Below are positions 25,369-34,538 of a stretch of 64,000 nucleotides of DNA, in pieces. Below the pieces are notes generated by a model. The model saw nothing but the letters and a program-made list of their open reading frames with translations, made no database searches and was not told the origin of the DNA. The position numbers and the translations under genes are program-made. The stretch lies in contig JAGANL010000051.1 in assembly GCA_017624235.1 (NCBI GenBank), positions 106,913 through 170,912 of the forward strand. Reading direction: 5' to 3'. Position 1 is the first letter of the stretch, and the number at the start of each line of letters is the position of its first letter. The stretch comes from Lachnospiraceae bacterium. Lineage in GTDB: Bacteria; Bacillota; Clostridia; Lachnospirales; Lachnospiraceae.

Positions 25369-26553
25369 CTAAATGCACTTTTCCAGAATGGCAATCATAT
25401 CATCCACATTTTCTCTGCTGATAATGAGCGGCGGTACAAAGCGAATGATATTCGGACCGGCATTGATCAGAATCAAGCCATTCTCCAAAGCTCTGTTAAT
25501 GATGTCACCGACCGGCTTATCACTGACAAGGCCGTGCATCAGTCCGACGCCGCGGTGAGCCGTAAAGACATCGTATTTTTCCACCAGCTCATCCAGCTTT
25601 TCTGACAGATATGCTCCCACATCATTTACATTCTCTATTATATGGTTGTGCTCAAATAAATCAAGCACTTCATTGATGGCAGCACAGGCTAACGGATTTC
25701 CTCCATAGGTAGTTCCATGATCGCCGCTTGTCAGCGAATGCTGTCCTACCTCCTCCGTCATCAGGAAGGCTCCCACCGGAACGCCGCAGCCAAGTGCCTT
25801 GGCTGTTGTCATGATATCCGGCTTTACACCGTATCGCTGCCATGCAAACATCGTTCCGGTCCGTCCCATACCACACTGAATCTCATCCAATATGAGCAGG
25901 ATGCCTTTCTCATCACACAGAGTACGCACCTGTTTTAAAAATCCCTCCTCTGCGGGATAGATACCGCCCTCGCCCTGCACCGTCTCGAACAGTATCGCAC
26001 AGGTCTTATCCGTTACCTGCGCTTTGACGCTCTCAAAGTCATTCATCTGCGCAAAACGGATGTTGCCGATCATCGGCTCGAAGGCCTCTCTGTATTTTGG
26101 ATTGCCGGTCACAGACAGGGCGCCCATCGTCCGTCCGTGGAAGGAATGCTCCATGGCAATGATTTCATGATCGGTTGTTCCATCTTTTAAATAGGCATAC
26201 TTTCTGGCAGCCTTTATCGCTCCTTCGATTGCCTCGGCACCGCTGTTCGTAAAGAAAACCCTGTCCATGCCGGACACCTTCTTTAATTTCTTAGCTGCCT
26301 CGATAGCCGGAACATTATAATAATAATTTGATGTGTGGATTACCTTATCGATTTGTGCCTTTAAGGCATCGTTATACGCCTTATTATGATAACCTAATGC
26401 AAAAACGGCAATACCGGAAACAAAATCCAGATATTTCTTTCCTTCGATATCGTACAGATAAACGCCCTCCCCTTTATCCAGTACGACCTGATACCGGTTA
26501 TAAGTGTGTAATAACGCTGCTTCCGCCTCGTCAATGTATTCCTTCATATTCAT
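25369..26553 (-). CDS. argD: acetylornithine aminotransferase
   Basis: 394 residues, class III PLP aminotransferase making N-acetylornithine from the semialdehyde. The pyridoxal pocket shows [31 protein letters not shown], and the Schiff-base Lys in [15 protein letters not shown]. It lies 12 bp after argB, as expected for an arg operon. Related ornithine or GABA aminotransferases are unlikely given the context. Confidence 0.93.
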   Translation of the reverse strand: MNMKEYIDEAEAALLHTYNRYQVVLDKGEGVYLYDIEGKKYLDFVSGIAVFALGYHNKAYNDALKAQIDKVIHTSNYYYNVPAIEAAKKLKKVSGMDRVFFTNSGAEAIEGAIKAARKYAYLKDGTTDHEIIAMEHSFHGRTMGALSVTGNPKYREAFEPMIGNIRFAQMNDFESVKAQVTDKTCAILFETVQGEGGIYPAEEGFLKQVRTLCDEKGILLILDEIQCGMGRTGTMFAWQRYGVKPDIMTTAKALGCGVPVGAFLMTEEVGQHSLTSGDHGTTYGGNPLACAAINEVLDLFEHNHIIENVNDVGAYLSEKLDELVEKYDVFTAHRGVGLMHGLVSDKPVGDIINRALENGLILINAGPNIIRFVPPLIISRENVDDMIAILEKCI

Positions 26554-26565
26554 ACAATCGTCCTC

Positions 26566-27450
26566 CTACTGTTCATCGTCCCGAATGATAGCCGTACCGA
26601 TACCTTCATTCGTAAAGATTTCCAAAAGCAGGCAGTGCGGAATGCGTCCGTCCAGAATATGCACGCGGTTGACACTGCTCTTGACCGCCTCGGTACAGTT
26701 AGTCAGCTTCGGCAGCATACCGCCACCAATGCAGCCGTCTGCAATCAGCTCTTCTGCCTGAGAAGCCGTCAATCTGGAAATGAAGGAGGACTTATCATTG
26801 ATATCCTTATAAAGTCCTTCGATATCCGTCAGAAAGACAAGCTTATCTGCGCCGACTGCCTTGGCAATAGCACAGGCTGCATCATCGGCATTGATATTGT
26901 AGCTCTGGAACTGATCATCCAGACCAATCGGAGCCACGATTGGCAGGAAGTCCTTCTCTAAAAGATCATAAAGAATCTGCGGATTGACTTCCCGTACATC
27001 TCCTACAAATCCGATATCCTTACCATCGGAATATTTTTTATCCACGGTCAGCATTCCGGCATCCTTGCCGCTGATGCCGACTGCCTTGACTCCCAGCTCC
27101 TCTACCATGGTTACCAGACTCTTATTGACCTTGGAAAGCACCATCTCAGCAATTTCCATCGTCTCCTCGTCCGTGACACGCAGTCCGTTGACAAATTGTG
27201 CCTCCTTGCCGACCTTGCCGACCCAGCGGCTGATTTCCTTACCGCCACCATGCACAATGATCGGTTTGAAGCCGACCAGCTTTAACAGAGTCACATCCTT
27301 GATGACATTTCTCTGTAATTCTGCATTGCTCATTGCGCTTCCGCCGTATTTTACCACGATAATCTTACGGTTGAACTTCTGGATATAAGGAAGGGCCTCG
27401 ATCAGCACCTCCGCCTTTTTCAACACCTCATTCATTTCCCTTGTTTCCAT
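26566..27450 (-). CDS. argB: acetylglutamate kinase
   Basis: 294 residues. The amino-acid-kinase fold begins [19 protein letters not shown] and carries [22 protein letters not shown] and, near the end, the substrate loop [14 protein letters not shown]. The N-terminal helix (about residues 7-25) is the kind linked to hexamer formation and arginine feedback in other ArgB proteins. It lies between argJ and argD. Confidence 0.95.
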   Translation of the reverse strand: METREMNEVLKKAEVLIEALPYIQKFNRKIIVVKYGGSAMSNAELQRNVIKDVTLLKLVGFKPIIVHGGGKEISRWVGKVGKEAQFVNGLRVTDEETMEIAEMVLSKVNKSLVTMVEELGVKAVGISGKDAGMLTVDKKYSDGKDIGFVGDVREVNPQILYDLLEKDFLPIVAPIGLDDQFQSYNINADDAACAIAKAVGADKLVFLTDIEGLYKDINDKSSFISRLTASQAEELIADGCIGGGMLPKLTNCTEAVKSSVNRVHILDGRIPHCLLLEIFTNEGIGTAIIRDDEQ

Positions 27451-27478
27451 CTTCGTTTCATTCCTTCCTGTATGCGTT

Positions 27479-27500
27479 GCATGCTATACATACAGCATGC
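27479..27500. repeat. 22-bp imperfect palindrome between argJ and argB
   Basis: GCATGCTATA-CA-TACAGCATGC, pairing apart from one position each side, sits in the 97-bp argJ-argB gap. It could be a small mRNA hairpin that sets relative expression; no T-tract follows. Confidence 0.4.
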
Positions 27501-27547
27501 CGTTCATATGACATGCTATGTATTCTTCGAATCGTCCTCGTTCAGTA

Positions 27548-28771
27548 TTACGATCTGTAATCCGCGTTAATTTTCACATAATCGTAAGTCAGGTCACAGC
27601 CCCAGGCAGTTGCCTCGGCCTCGCCGTCCTTCATGTCGACCAGAACGGTCACTGCCGGCTCTGACAGAATTTTCGTGGCCTCTTCCTCACTATAATCCGT
27701 AGCCACTCCATCCTTATAAATCTGAATGGATCCGGCTACGCTCTGGAAAAACAGCTCTATCTTTTCCGGGTCGAACTTTGCTCCGGAATATCCCAGTGCA
27801 CAGAGAATCCGTCCCCAGTTCGCATCGTGTCCGAAAATGGCTGCTTTCGTCAGGCTGGAACAGATGACTGATTTTGCAAGAATTCTTGCATCCTCTTTTG
27901 ATTTTGCATGAATAACCTTCGTTTCGAAAAGAGCAGTCGCTCCTTCTCCGTCTCCTGCCATTTTTTTTGCCAGCGTTGTATTGATAAAATTCAAAGCCTC
28001 TTTAAATTTCTCATAATCCTCGTTCTTCTCGGTAATCTCTGCATTTCCTGCCATGCCGTTTGCCAGAACCAGAAGGGTATCATTGGTAGAGGTATCTCCG
28101 TCCACCGAAATCATGTTGAAGGTGTCCTGTACATCCTCGCTTAACGCTTCCTGCAGCAGTTCCCTAGAAATAGCCAGATCCGTTGTCACAAATGCCAGCA
28201 TCGTGCACATATTCGGATGAATCATACCGCTTCCCTTACTCATGCCTCCCATGGTTACGGTCTTTCCCCCCACTTCAAAGGTCACTGCCACTTCCTTGGA
28301 AATGGTATCCGTTGTCATAATGGCCTCTGCCGCCATCGTTCCGGCTTCAGCTCCATAGGCTTTACTTTCTGCTAACGCTTTTACTCCTGCGGTAATCCTA
28401 TCCATCGGAAGCTGCATACCGATGACACCGGTCGAACCAATCAGCACAGCATTTTCCGGCACATTCAGCTCCTTTGCTGCCGCCTGTGCTGTTTCCTTGC
28501 AATAGTCATAGCCCTGCTTTCCCGTACAGGCATTGGCAATACCGGAATTGACAATGACAGCCTGTGCATAAGGAGAACGATCCACGACCTCCTTATCCCA
28601 CAGCACCGGAGCCGCCTTTACCACATTGCTTGTAAAAACACCCGCACATTTACACGGAGCCTCACTGTACACAAGCGCCATATCCTTGCGGTTTTGATAT
28701 TTCACTCCAGCCGCAGTTCCAGCCGCCATAAATCCCTTTGCCGCAGTCACACCGCCTTTGATTTCCTGCAT
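27548..28771 (-). CDS. argJ: bifunctional ornithine acetyltransferase / N-acetylglutamate synthase
   Basis: 407 residues. ArgJ self-cleaves before a conserved Thr; here the site lies in KGSGMIHPNMCTMLAF, so Cys takes the place of the usual Ala before the Thr nucleophile. The upstream GSTGVIGMQLP and downstream GDGEGATALFE blocks are normal. The ATG at 28771 follows AAAGGAG by 7 nt; the frame extends to 28795 without reason. It recycles the acetyl group between ornithine and glutamate. Positioned before argB and argD. Confidence 0.93.
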   Translation of the reverse strand: MQEIKGGVTAAKGFMAAGTAAGVKYQNRKDMALVYSEAPCKCAGVFTSNVVKAAPVLWDKEVVDRSPYAQAVIVNSGIANACTGKQGYDYCKETAQAAAKELNVPENAVLIGSTGVIGMQLPMDRITAGVKALAESKAYGAEAGTMAAEAIMTTDTISKEVAVTFEVGGKTVTMGGMSKGSGMIHPNMCTMLAFVTTDLAISRELLQEALSEDVQDTFNMISVDGDTSTNDTLLVLANGMAGNAEITEKNEDYEKFKEALNFINTTLAKKMAGDGEGATALFETKVIHAKSKEDARILAKSVICSSLTKAAIFGHDANWGRILCALGYSGAKFDPEKIELFFQSVAGSIQIYKDGVATDYSEEEATKILSEPAVTVLVDMKDGEAEATAWGCDLTYDYVKINADYRS

Positions 28772-28798
28772 GATAAATCTCCTTTCCAATTCCACAAA

Positions 28799-29242
28799 TC
28801 ATTGATTGAATGCAATGATATTCTCTGTATTGAGTACAAAATCATAATAATTCAAATCTTCCCGCTTCGTCCATCCGATACACTTCCAAAAAGCATTTCC
28901 GATATCATTTTCCGTAAACGCTATGAGCGATACCTTACTGATTCCCTCTTCTTTCAGGGCGTGCATACAAAAAACAACCATCGCCTTTCCGATTCCCCGC
29001 ATACGGTATGCCGGATCGACACAGACATGATACAGACAGCCTCTTCTGCCATCATGCCCGCACAGAATCGCTCCCACGACCTTTCCATCCTCTACCGCTA
29101 CCACGCTCGTATCCGGGTTACGTTTTAAAAACCGCTCCACGCCTTCCCTGGAATCGTCGATGCTGCGCATGGCAAAGCCCTTGATCGTCTTCCACAGGGC
29201 ATAAACCTGCTCATAATCTTCGATTGTCATTTTCCGAATCAT
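28799..29242 (-). CDS. GNAT-family N-acetyltransferase
   Basis: 147 residues. The acetyl-CoA loop is in VDPAYRMRGIGKAMV, and the fold opens MIRKMTIEDYEQVYALWKTIKG. The tail KCIGWTKREDLNYYDF is typical of small GNAT proteins. It overlaps the preceding gene by 4 bp (ATGA) and sits between argC and argJ, so it might acetylate an amino-acid intermediate. An N-acetylglutamate synthase role is only a guess; such short GNAT proteins act on many amines. Confidence 0.85.
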   Translation of the reverse strand: MIRKMTIEDYEQVYALWKTIKGFAMRSIDDSREGVERFLKRNPDTSVVAVEDGKVVGAILCGHDGRRGCLYHVCVDPAYRMRGIGKAMVVFCMHALKEEGISKVSLIAFTENDIGNAFWKCIGWTKREDLNYYDFVLNTENIIAFNQ

Positions 29243-29712
29243 TTTTGTGTATGCTCCTTTCCGGTTATCGTTTCCACGTTCAGTCTAAGCACGGTTACGG
29301 CGGCCACTGCTTTTTCTTCAAATTCCCAGTCCGCCCTTCCGGTCGCCTGTCGCATGATGCTCGTAAGCCCCTTGATCTTTTCCGCTCCGCATACCTCTTC
29401 CAGTCTTCCTCTGCCGCAAACGCTCTCATAATACATCGTATAGCTGCATGCGCTTCCCTCCCCGGCAATCCGTGTCTCACAATCCATCTCAAATGCCACA
29501 TTCGGATTTTTTCTCACGCATTCCAGCTTTTTTCCTTCTCCGGCTCCATGGAAATAAAGCACTATTTTCTCTCCGTCTGACTCGAACCCAAAATTCATCG
29601 GCACAATATAAGGAAAGTCTCCATCCAAAAATGCAATCCTGCACACCGTGCACTTCTTTATCATATCCAGTATTTTATCCAGCGAAGTAACCTCCCGATC
29701 CCTCCGTCTCAT
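29239..29712 (-). CDS. pyridoxamine 5'-phosphate oxidase-like flavoprotein (NimA type)
   Basis: About 157 residues with the split-barrel flavin-binding fold: MRRRDREVTSLDKILDMI at the start, VCRIAFLDGDFPYIVPMNFG, then VLYFHGAGEGKKLE. This is the nitroimidazole-resistance/PNPOx-like group, usually FMN or heme binding. The ATG at 29712 fits the family start and has GGGGG 6-7 nt upstream; an ATG at 29739 is an alternative. It overlaps the GNAT gene. The presence of both genes between argC and argJ is unusual. Confidence 0.82.
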   Translation of the reverse strand: MRRRDREVTSLDKILDMIKKCTVCRIAFLDGDFPYIVPMNFGFESDGEKIVLYFHGAGEGKKLECVRKNPNVAFEMDCETRIAGEGSACSYTMYYESVCGRGRLEEVCGAEKIKGLTSIMRQATGRADWEFEEKAVAAVTVLRLNVETITGKEHTQK

Positions 29713-29798
29713 TTCAATCCCCCTAACTGCTTCCTCCATGGCAATTTCCCACAGATATATGATGGCTCACACCCTTTGCAAATTTACACTGCTGTGTC

Positions 29799-30854
29799 TT
29801 ACGGGAACATCGGCACCAGCTTCAGACCTTCGCTCTCCTCCAGACCAAACACCAGATTCATATTCTGTACTGCCTGCCCTGCTGCACCCTTCACCAGATT
29901 GTCCAGCGCTCCCATGGCAATCACACGTCCCGTTCTTTCATCGATGACAAAATTCACATCCACATAATTGCTGCCCTCTACCCACTTGGTTTCCGGGCAG
30001 ACTCCTTTATCCAGTACGCGGACAAATTTCTCTTCCTTATAATACTTGTCATACGCTGCCCTTACCTCTTCATAAGACGGCAGGCTTCCATCCGGCTTTC
30101 TGAGAAGCTTTGCATAAGCAGTTGCCAGTATTCCCCGGTTCATCGGTACAAGATGTGGTGTGAAATTCAGGGTAATCTCACAATTTCCCGCATAGCCCAG
30201 CTGTTCCTCTATCTCAGGAGTATGTCTGTGGCTTGCCACACCGTAAGCCTTCATATTTTCATTTACCTCACAGAACAGATTGTTGACCTTAGCCCCTCTT
30301 CCTGCCCCGGAGGTGCCGGATTTGGCATCAATAATGATCGTATCGGTATCAATCAGCCCTTCCTTGACAAGCGGATAAAGCGTCAGAATCGAACAGGTTG
30401 TATAGCAGCCCGGATTCGCTACGATTCTTGCCTTTTTAATATCCTCTCTGTTAATCTCACACAAACCGTAAACAGCCTCATCTATGTACTGCGGCGCTTT
30501 ATGCTCAATGCCATACCACTTTTCATAGACCTTCACATCCTTAATACGAAAATCCGCACTCAAATCGATAATCTTTACCTTTTTTAATATTTCTTCACGA
30601 ATAAGGGATGCGCATAGCCCCTGGGGTGTTGCAGTAAAGATTACATCCACCTGATCGGCCAGCTCTTCCATATTATCATCCATGCAGACCGCATCCACAA
30701 TCTGAAACATATTCTGGTAGACCTCATAATACTTTTTATCAATATAGCTTCTGGAGCCAAACCATTTGATCTCCACGTCTTTATGTCCAAGCAGAAGTCT
30801 GACCAGCTCTCCTCCTGCATATCCGGTTGCTCCAATAATACCTGCTTTTATCAT
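29799..30854 (-). CDS. argC: N-acetyl-gamma-glutamyl-phosphate reductase
   Basis: 351 residues. The NADP-binding start IKAGIIGATGYAGGELVRLL and the active-site Cys in VANPGCYTTCSILTL are intact, along with SGTSGAGRGA and the ligand loop HRHTPEIEEQLG. It reduces acetylglutamyl phosphate to the semialdehyde. The ATG at 30854 is taken; a TTG at 30893 would add 13 residues. argG diverges from it across a 320-bp control region. Confidence 0.95.
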   Translation of the reverse strand: MIKAGIIGATGYAGGELVRLLLGHKDVEIKWFGSRSYIDKKYYEVYQNMFQIVDAVCMDDNMEELADQVDVIFTATPQGLCASLIREEILKKVKIIDLSADFRIKDVKVYEKWYGIEHKAPQYIDEAVYGLCEINREDIKKARIVANPGCYTTCSILTLYPLVKEGLIDTDTIIIDAKSGTSGAGRGAKVNNLFCEVNENMKAYGVASHRHTPEIEEQLGYAGNCEITLNFTPHLVPMNRGILATAYAKLLRKPDGSLPSYEEVRAAYDKYYKEEKFVRVLDKGVCPETKWVEGSNYVDVNFVIDERTGRVIAMGALDNLVKGAAGQAVQNMNLVFGLEESEGLKLVPMFP

Positions 30855-30902
30855 CTTAATACCCTTGCTCCTTTCCGGGACTTTCGCCTTCAAAATACTT
30901 TC

Positions 30903-30934
30903 TGTCAGAATCTGACAATATTATTTTTATTATA
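30903..30934 (-). promoter_or_regulatory. argC -10 box and adjoining palindrome
   Basis: Reading leftward there is TATAAT at 30934-30929, then a perfect 15-bp palindrome TGTCAGA-A-TCTGACA at 30917-30903, placed at or just after the expected transcription start. No good -35 is visible. This could be an operator at the argC promoter. Confidence 0.4.
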
Positions 30935-30992
30935 GTACTTTTACTTCCTAAAATCATCCCCAAATTTATTATTGCATAATTATACTTCTCAA

Positions 30993-31068
30993 TTGCATAA
31001 TATGCAAGCCATTTTTAATATTTTGTATATTTTTCATAAAAATTAGTTTCATATTGCATATTTTTGCA
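30993..31068. promoter_or_regulatory. ARG-box-like operators between argC and argG
   Basis: TTGCATAATATGCAA (30993-31007) and TGCATATTTTTGCA (31055-31068) resemble the A/T-centred ARG boxes bound by ArgR/AhrC. The second box abuts the argG -35 hexamer. Repression of both divergent transcripts by an arginine repressor is inferred; argR itself is not in the window. Confidence 0.55.
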
Positions 31069-31069
31069 C

Positions 31070-31098
31070 TTGCATTCTATATATAAATGTTGTATATT
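31070..31098 (+). promoter_or_regulatory. argG promoter
   Basis: TTGCAT (31070-31075) and TATATT (31093-31098) are separated by 17 bp, about 75 bp before the argG start. Downstream, CGGTACGA-T-TCGTACCG (31117-31133) is a perfect palindrome in the leader. Confidence 0.6.
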
Positions 31099-31174
31099 AG
31101 TTAGCAGATACAGAAGCGGTACGATTCGTACCGTTCCAATATAAAATACACTTAGGAATACGGAGGGTTTTCCA

Positions 31175-32398
31175 ATGAAAGAAAAAGTAATTTTAGCTTA
31201 CTCAGGCGGACTTGACACAACAGCCATCATTCCATGGTTGAAAGAAAATTTTGATTACGACGTAGTATGCTGCTGTGTAGACTGCGGACAGGGAAATGAA
31301 TTAGACGGACTGGAGGAGCGCGCAAAAGCATGCGGTGCCGAAAAGCTTTACATTGAAGATGTAACAGACGAATTCTGTGACGAGTACATCGTTCCCTGCG
31401 TCCAGGCACATGCCGTATATGAGAATAAATATTTACTCGGCACTTCCATGGCAAGACCGGTCATTGCCAAAAGATTAGTTGAGATTGCAAGAAAAGAAGG
31501 CGCTACTGCTATCTGCCACGGTGCAACCGGAAAAGGCAACGATCAGATTCGTTTCGAGCTTGGTATCAAAGCCCTTGCCCCGGACTTAAAGATTATCGCT
31601 GCATGGAGAAATGACAAATGGACCATGGATTCCCGTGAGTCCGAAATCGAATACTGCAAAGCACATGGTATCAATCTTCCGTTCTCCGCTGATAACAGCT
31701 ACAGCCGTGACCGCAACTTATGGCATATCAGCCATGAAGGTCTGGAATTAGAGGATCCTGCAAATGAACCGAACTTTGACCATCTGCTCGTACTTGGCAC
31801 CACACCGGAAAAGGCACCGGACGAAGGCGAATATGTAACCATGACCTTTGAAAAAGGTGTTCCGACCTCTGTAAATGGCAAAAAAATGAAGGTATCCGAT
31901 ATCATCCGTGAGCTGAACGCACTTGGCGGAAAGCACGGCATCGGTATTGTAGATATTGTAGAAAACCGTGTTGTAGGCATGAAATCCCGTGGTGTATATG
32001 AAACTCCTGGCGGAACCATCCTGATGGAGGCTCATCAGCAGTTAGAGGAGCTGATTTTAGACCGCGATACCTACACCATGAAAAAGGATATGGGCAACAA
32101 ACTGGCAGACATCGTATATGAAGGCAAATGGTTCACACCGCTGCGTGAAGCCGTACAGGCATTTATCGAGTCTACACAGGAGTATGTAACCGGTGAAGTA
32201 AAATTCAAGCTCTACAAGGGCAACATCATCAAAGCCGGAACAACTTCTCCGTATTCCCTGTACAATGAAAGCATCGCTTCCTTTACGACTGGTGACCTGT
32301 ATGATCATCATGATGCAGAAGGCTTCATCAACCTGTTTGGTCTTTCCAGCAAGGTACGTGCCATGAAGATGCAGGAGATCGCAAAGAACCAGAAATAA
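31175..32398 (+). CDS. argG: argininosuccinate synthase
   Basis: 407 residues, full length. The ATP loop is ILAYSGGLDTTAIIPWL, and GATGKGNDQIRFELG, YSRDRNLWHISHEG and LTGEVKFKLYKG-type segments follow (YVTGEVKFKLYKGN). It joins citrulline and aspartate. The start has CGGAGGG upstream. DUF1294 follows after 8 bp. argH is not next to it, so that last step must be encoded elsewhere. Confidence 0.96.
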   Translation: MKEKVILAYSGGLDTTAIIPWLKENFDYDVVCCCVDCGQGNELDGLEERAKACGAEKLYIEDVTDEFCDEYIVPCVQAHAVYENKYLLGTSMARPVIAKRLVEIARKEGATAICHGATGKGNDQIRFELGIKALAPDLKIIAAWRNDKWTMDSRESEIEYCKAHGINLPFSADNSYSRDRNLWHISHEGLELEDPANEPNFDHLLVLGTTPEKAPDEGEYVTMTFEKGVPTSVNGKKMKVSDIIRELNALGGKHGIGIVDIVENRVVGMKSRGVYETPGGTILMEAHQQLEELILDRDTYTMKKDMGNKLADIVYEGKWFTPLREAVQAFIESTQEYVTGEVKFKLYKGNIIKAGTTSPYSLYNESIASFTTGDLYDHHDAEGFINLFGLSSKVRAMKMQEIAKNQK

Positions 32399-32406
32399 GG
32401 GATTGC

Positions 32407-32700
32407 ATGGACGTTATATTGTTAATTACACTGTATTTGATAGGAATAAATATTACCGGATTTTTCATGATGGGTTATGATAAGTGGAAGGCCAAAAAGC
32501 ACGCCTGGCGCGTGCCGGAGGCCACCCTTTTCATCGTTGCCATAATTGGTGGCAGTGTCGGCAGCATTCTTGGAATGCACCTGTTCCGCCACAAGACAAG
32601 GCACTGGTATTTTCTCTATGGCTTGCCGGCCATTCTGTTTTTACAGATTGCACTGGTTATCCTGCTCTACCATGCCCCGGTACAATTTCAAATTTTGTAG
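32407..32700 (+). CDS. DUF1294 membrane protein
   Basis: 97 residues with three membrane segments (about 4-24, 40-57, 70-92). The motif MGYDKWKAKKHAWRVPE followed by GGSVGSILGMHLFRHKT is characteristic of DUF1294. Function is unknown. It begins 8 bp after argG, so it is probably co-transcribed with it. Confidence 0.85.
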   Translation: MDVILLITLYLIGINITGFFMMGYDKWKAKKHAWRVPEATLFIVAIIGGSVGSILGMHLFRHKTRHWYFLYGLPAILFLQIALVILLYHAPVQFQIL

Positions 32701-32734
32701 GAAATACAAACTATTTCAGGAAGGACGGATATCC

Positions 32735-33439
32735 ATGCATATTGCAATCTGTGATGACAATGTGGCCGACCGTAAGCAGATGGAACGGCTGCTCGGACGT
32801 GAATCCGATGCCCGCAAAAATACGACCGGTATCCTATACATCGATTCCTTCGGTGACAGTGCATCCCTTTTAAATGCACCGATGCTTTATGACTTATTTT
32901 TTATCGATCTGCATGAGAGCAATTATGACGGCATGGATTTTTCGAGAGAACTGCGTCTGGCCGGGGTAACGGCACCCATTGTACTGTGCAGTTCCACTAC
33001 GGATTATACGGCATTTTCCGACCAGCCTGAAACCATTCATCATTTAAAAAAGCCAATCCGCACAGCAGAACTTTCCGCCATGATCGACCTTGGCATCCAG
33101 GAACGTGCTACTGCTGCTCCCACAGTGGAAATCCGCTGTGAGCAGTCGACACATTACGTAGAACCGGATGGAATCATTCATGCAGAGCCCTGCAACCATC
33201 TTACCCGCATTCATTTTGAAAATGGTGACATACTCGATACACTTGGTTCCCTGAACGAGCTTTACTATCTTCTGGAATACACGCAGAATTTCATTTTTGC
33301 CAAAAAGAAAATGCTGGTAAACCTGAATTTTATTGCATCCGTTTCACTGTTTCAATTAAAGCTTACAACCGGTGAATCCTACCCCATTACACCTGCCGAT
33401 TACCGCTTCATCCGAAAATACTGGCCAAAAAAGGGATGA
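32735..33439 (+). CDS. LytTR-type response regulator
   Basis: 234 residues from the ATG at 32735, preceded by AGGAAGGA. The receiver (MHIAICDDNVADRKQMERLL, Asp in LFFIDLHESNYDG, Lys in HHLKKPIRT) is complete. The C-terminal part (about 125-234; QNFIFAKKKMLVNLNFIASV) has a LytTR-like beta layout but is weakly conserved. No histidine kinase is adjacent. It ends inside a bidirectional terminator shared with degV. Confidence 0.72.
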   Translation: MHIAICDDNVADRKQMERLLGRESDARKNTTGILYIDSFGDSASLLNAPMLYDLFFIDLHESNYDGMDFSRELRLAGVTAPIVLCSSTTDYTAFSDQPETIHHLKKPIRTAELSAMIDLGIQERATAAPTVEIRCEQSTHYVEPDGIIHAEPCNHLTRIHFENGDILDTLGSLNELYYLLEYTQNFIFAKKKMLVNLNFIASVSLFQLKLTTGESYPITPADYRFIRKYWPKKG

Positions 33440-33478
33440 GACAATGCTTTCCTTTCTGCATTGCTTCATCCCTTTTTA
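33427..33478. terminator. bidirectional terminator between LytTR regulator and degV
   Basis: AAAGGGATGA..CAATGC pairs with GCATTG..TCATCCCTTT, with A-runs on the left and T-runs on the right, so it can stop transcripts from both sides. It contains the stop codon of the left gene. Confidence 0.8.
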
Positions 33479-33489
33479 CGTACATCACT

Positions 33490-34329
33490 TTATATCGTGG
33501 CAATCACGCCGCCGTCATTAGCATACATACTGCTGATTCCGGCAGTGTCCATGATCAGCACATCCTTTACCTTGATTTTTTCCAGTACCATATCCCGAAA
33601 AGCCTCAGCCCGTGCCTTGGCATTACAGTGTGTAATCATCAGACATTTTTCCTCTGGATGAACCGCCTCATTTGCCAGCGTCTCCGCCATCTTCTGCAAT
33701 CCCTTTTTCATGCCGATTGCCTGACCCAGCTGAATAATCGTTCCCTCCGGTGTCGCTCCCATAACCGGCTTAATACTGAGTGTAGTGGCAACCAACGCCT
33801 TCACCCCGCTGAGCCTTCCGTTTTTCCGAAGCGTTTCCAAATTATCCAATATGAAATATGTGTTCATGGCATCCCTAAATTGTGTCAGCTTTGCTGTAAT
33901 TTCCTCAAATGGAAGTCCTTCCTCCTCCAGACGCATCGCCTCGAATGCTATCTGAGACTCCCCGCAGGAAGCAGAACAGGAATCAACCACACAGATATTC
34001 TTCTTTCCATACTGTTCCTCATACAGCTTTTTTGCCAGCTCTGCACTGTTATAGCTGCCGCTCAGATTTGAAGACAAAGTCACTACATAAATATTCTCCG
34101 CCTCACAGCAATAGCTTTCCAGAAAACGCTCCGGTGACGGACAGGAGGATTTCGGACAGCCCGGATACTCTGCTACCTTTCGTAAAAATTCAGCCTGATT
34201 GAAATGCTCATCATCCTGAATCCGATAATCTCCCACTTCCAATCCTAGCGGTACCAGTTCAAATCTTGCATCCTTTTTATATGTTTCCGGCAGCTCGCCA
34301 CAACTATCTAAAATAATTTTATAACTCAT
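33490..34329 (-). CDS. DegV family fatty-acid-binding protein
   Basis: 279 residues. The family pattern is present: SYKIILDSCGELPE at the start, the SSCPSPERFLESY segment, TLSSNLSGSYNSAELA and GRLSGVKALVATTLSIKPV. DegV/FakB proteins bind a fatty acid and present it to a FakA kinase. The ATG at 34329 follows GGAGG by 5 nt and is preferred to 34350. No fakA is near. Confidence 0.88.
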   Translation of the reverse strand: MSYKIILDSCGELPETYKKDARFELVPLGLEVGDYRIQDDEHFNQAEFLRKVAEYPGCPKSSCPSPERFLESYCCEAENIYVVTLSSNLSGSYNSAELAKKLYEEQYGKKNICVVDSCSASCGESQIAFEAMRLEEEGLPFEEITAKLTQFRDAMNTYFILDNLETLRKNGRLSGVKALVATTLSIKPVMGATPEGTIIQLGQAIGMKKGLQKMAETLANEAVHPEEKCLMITHCNAKARAEAFRDMVLEKIKVKDVLIMDTAGISSMYANDGGVIATI

Positions 34330-34429
34330 CTTAACCTCCACCATCAGCACAGCACGTAGTTTTCATTACTACTTATAATAACATGTCTGCACATCCTTGT
34401 AAAGGTCATCATTACAAAAACTGTTTTTC

Positions 34430-34534
34430 ACTGTCCGCGCCCGTCCGCGTTCTGCCCTGCCCCGTCTGCGCGGCTTGTATTTCAGGGCATACAGGAGGAC
34501 GGGGCAGGGCAGAATGCAGACGGGCGCGGACAGT
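34430..34534. repeat. GC-rich long hairpin just after the GH18 gene
   Basis: Arms of 37 bp (34430-34466 and 34498-34534) match at 35 positions, around a 31-nt loop. It starts 4 bp after the GH18 stop codon. It lacks the conserved head found in the two longer elements. Reading leftward it is followed by a short A-rich then T5 stretch, so a terminator role is possible, but the stem is unusually long. Confidence 0.75.
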
Positions 34535-34538
34535 TCTC

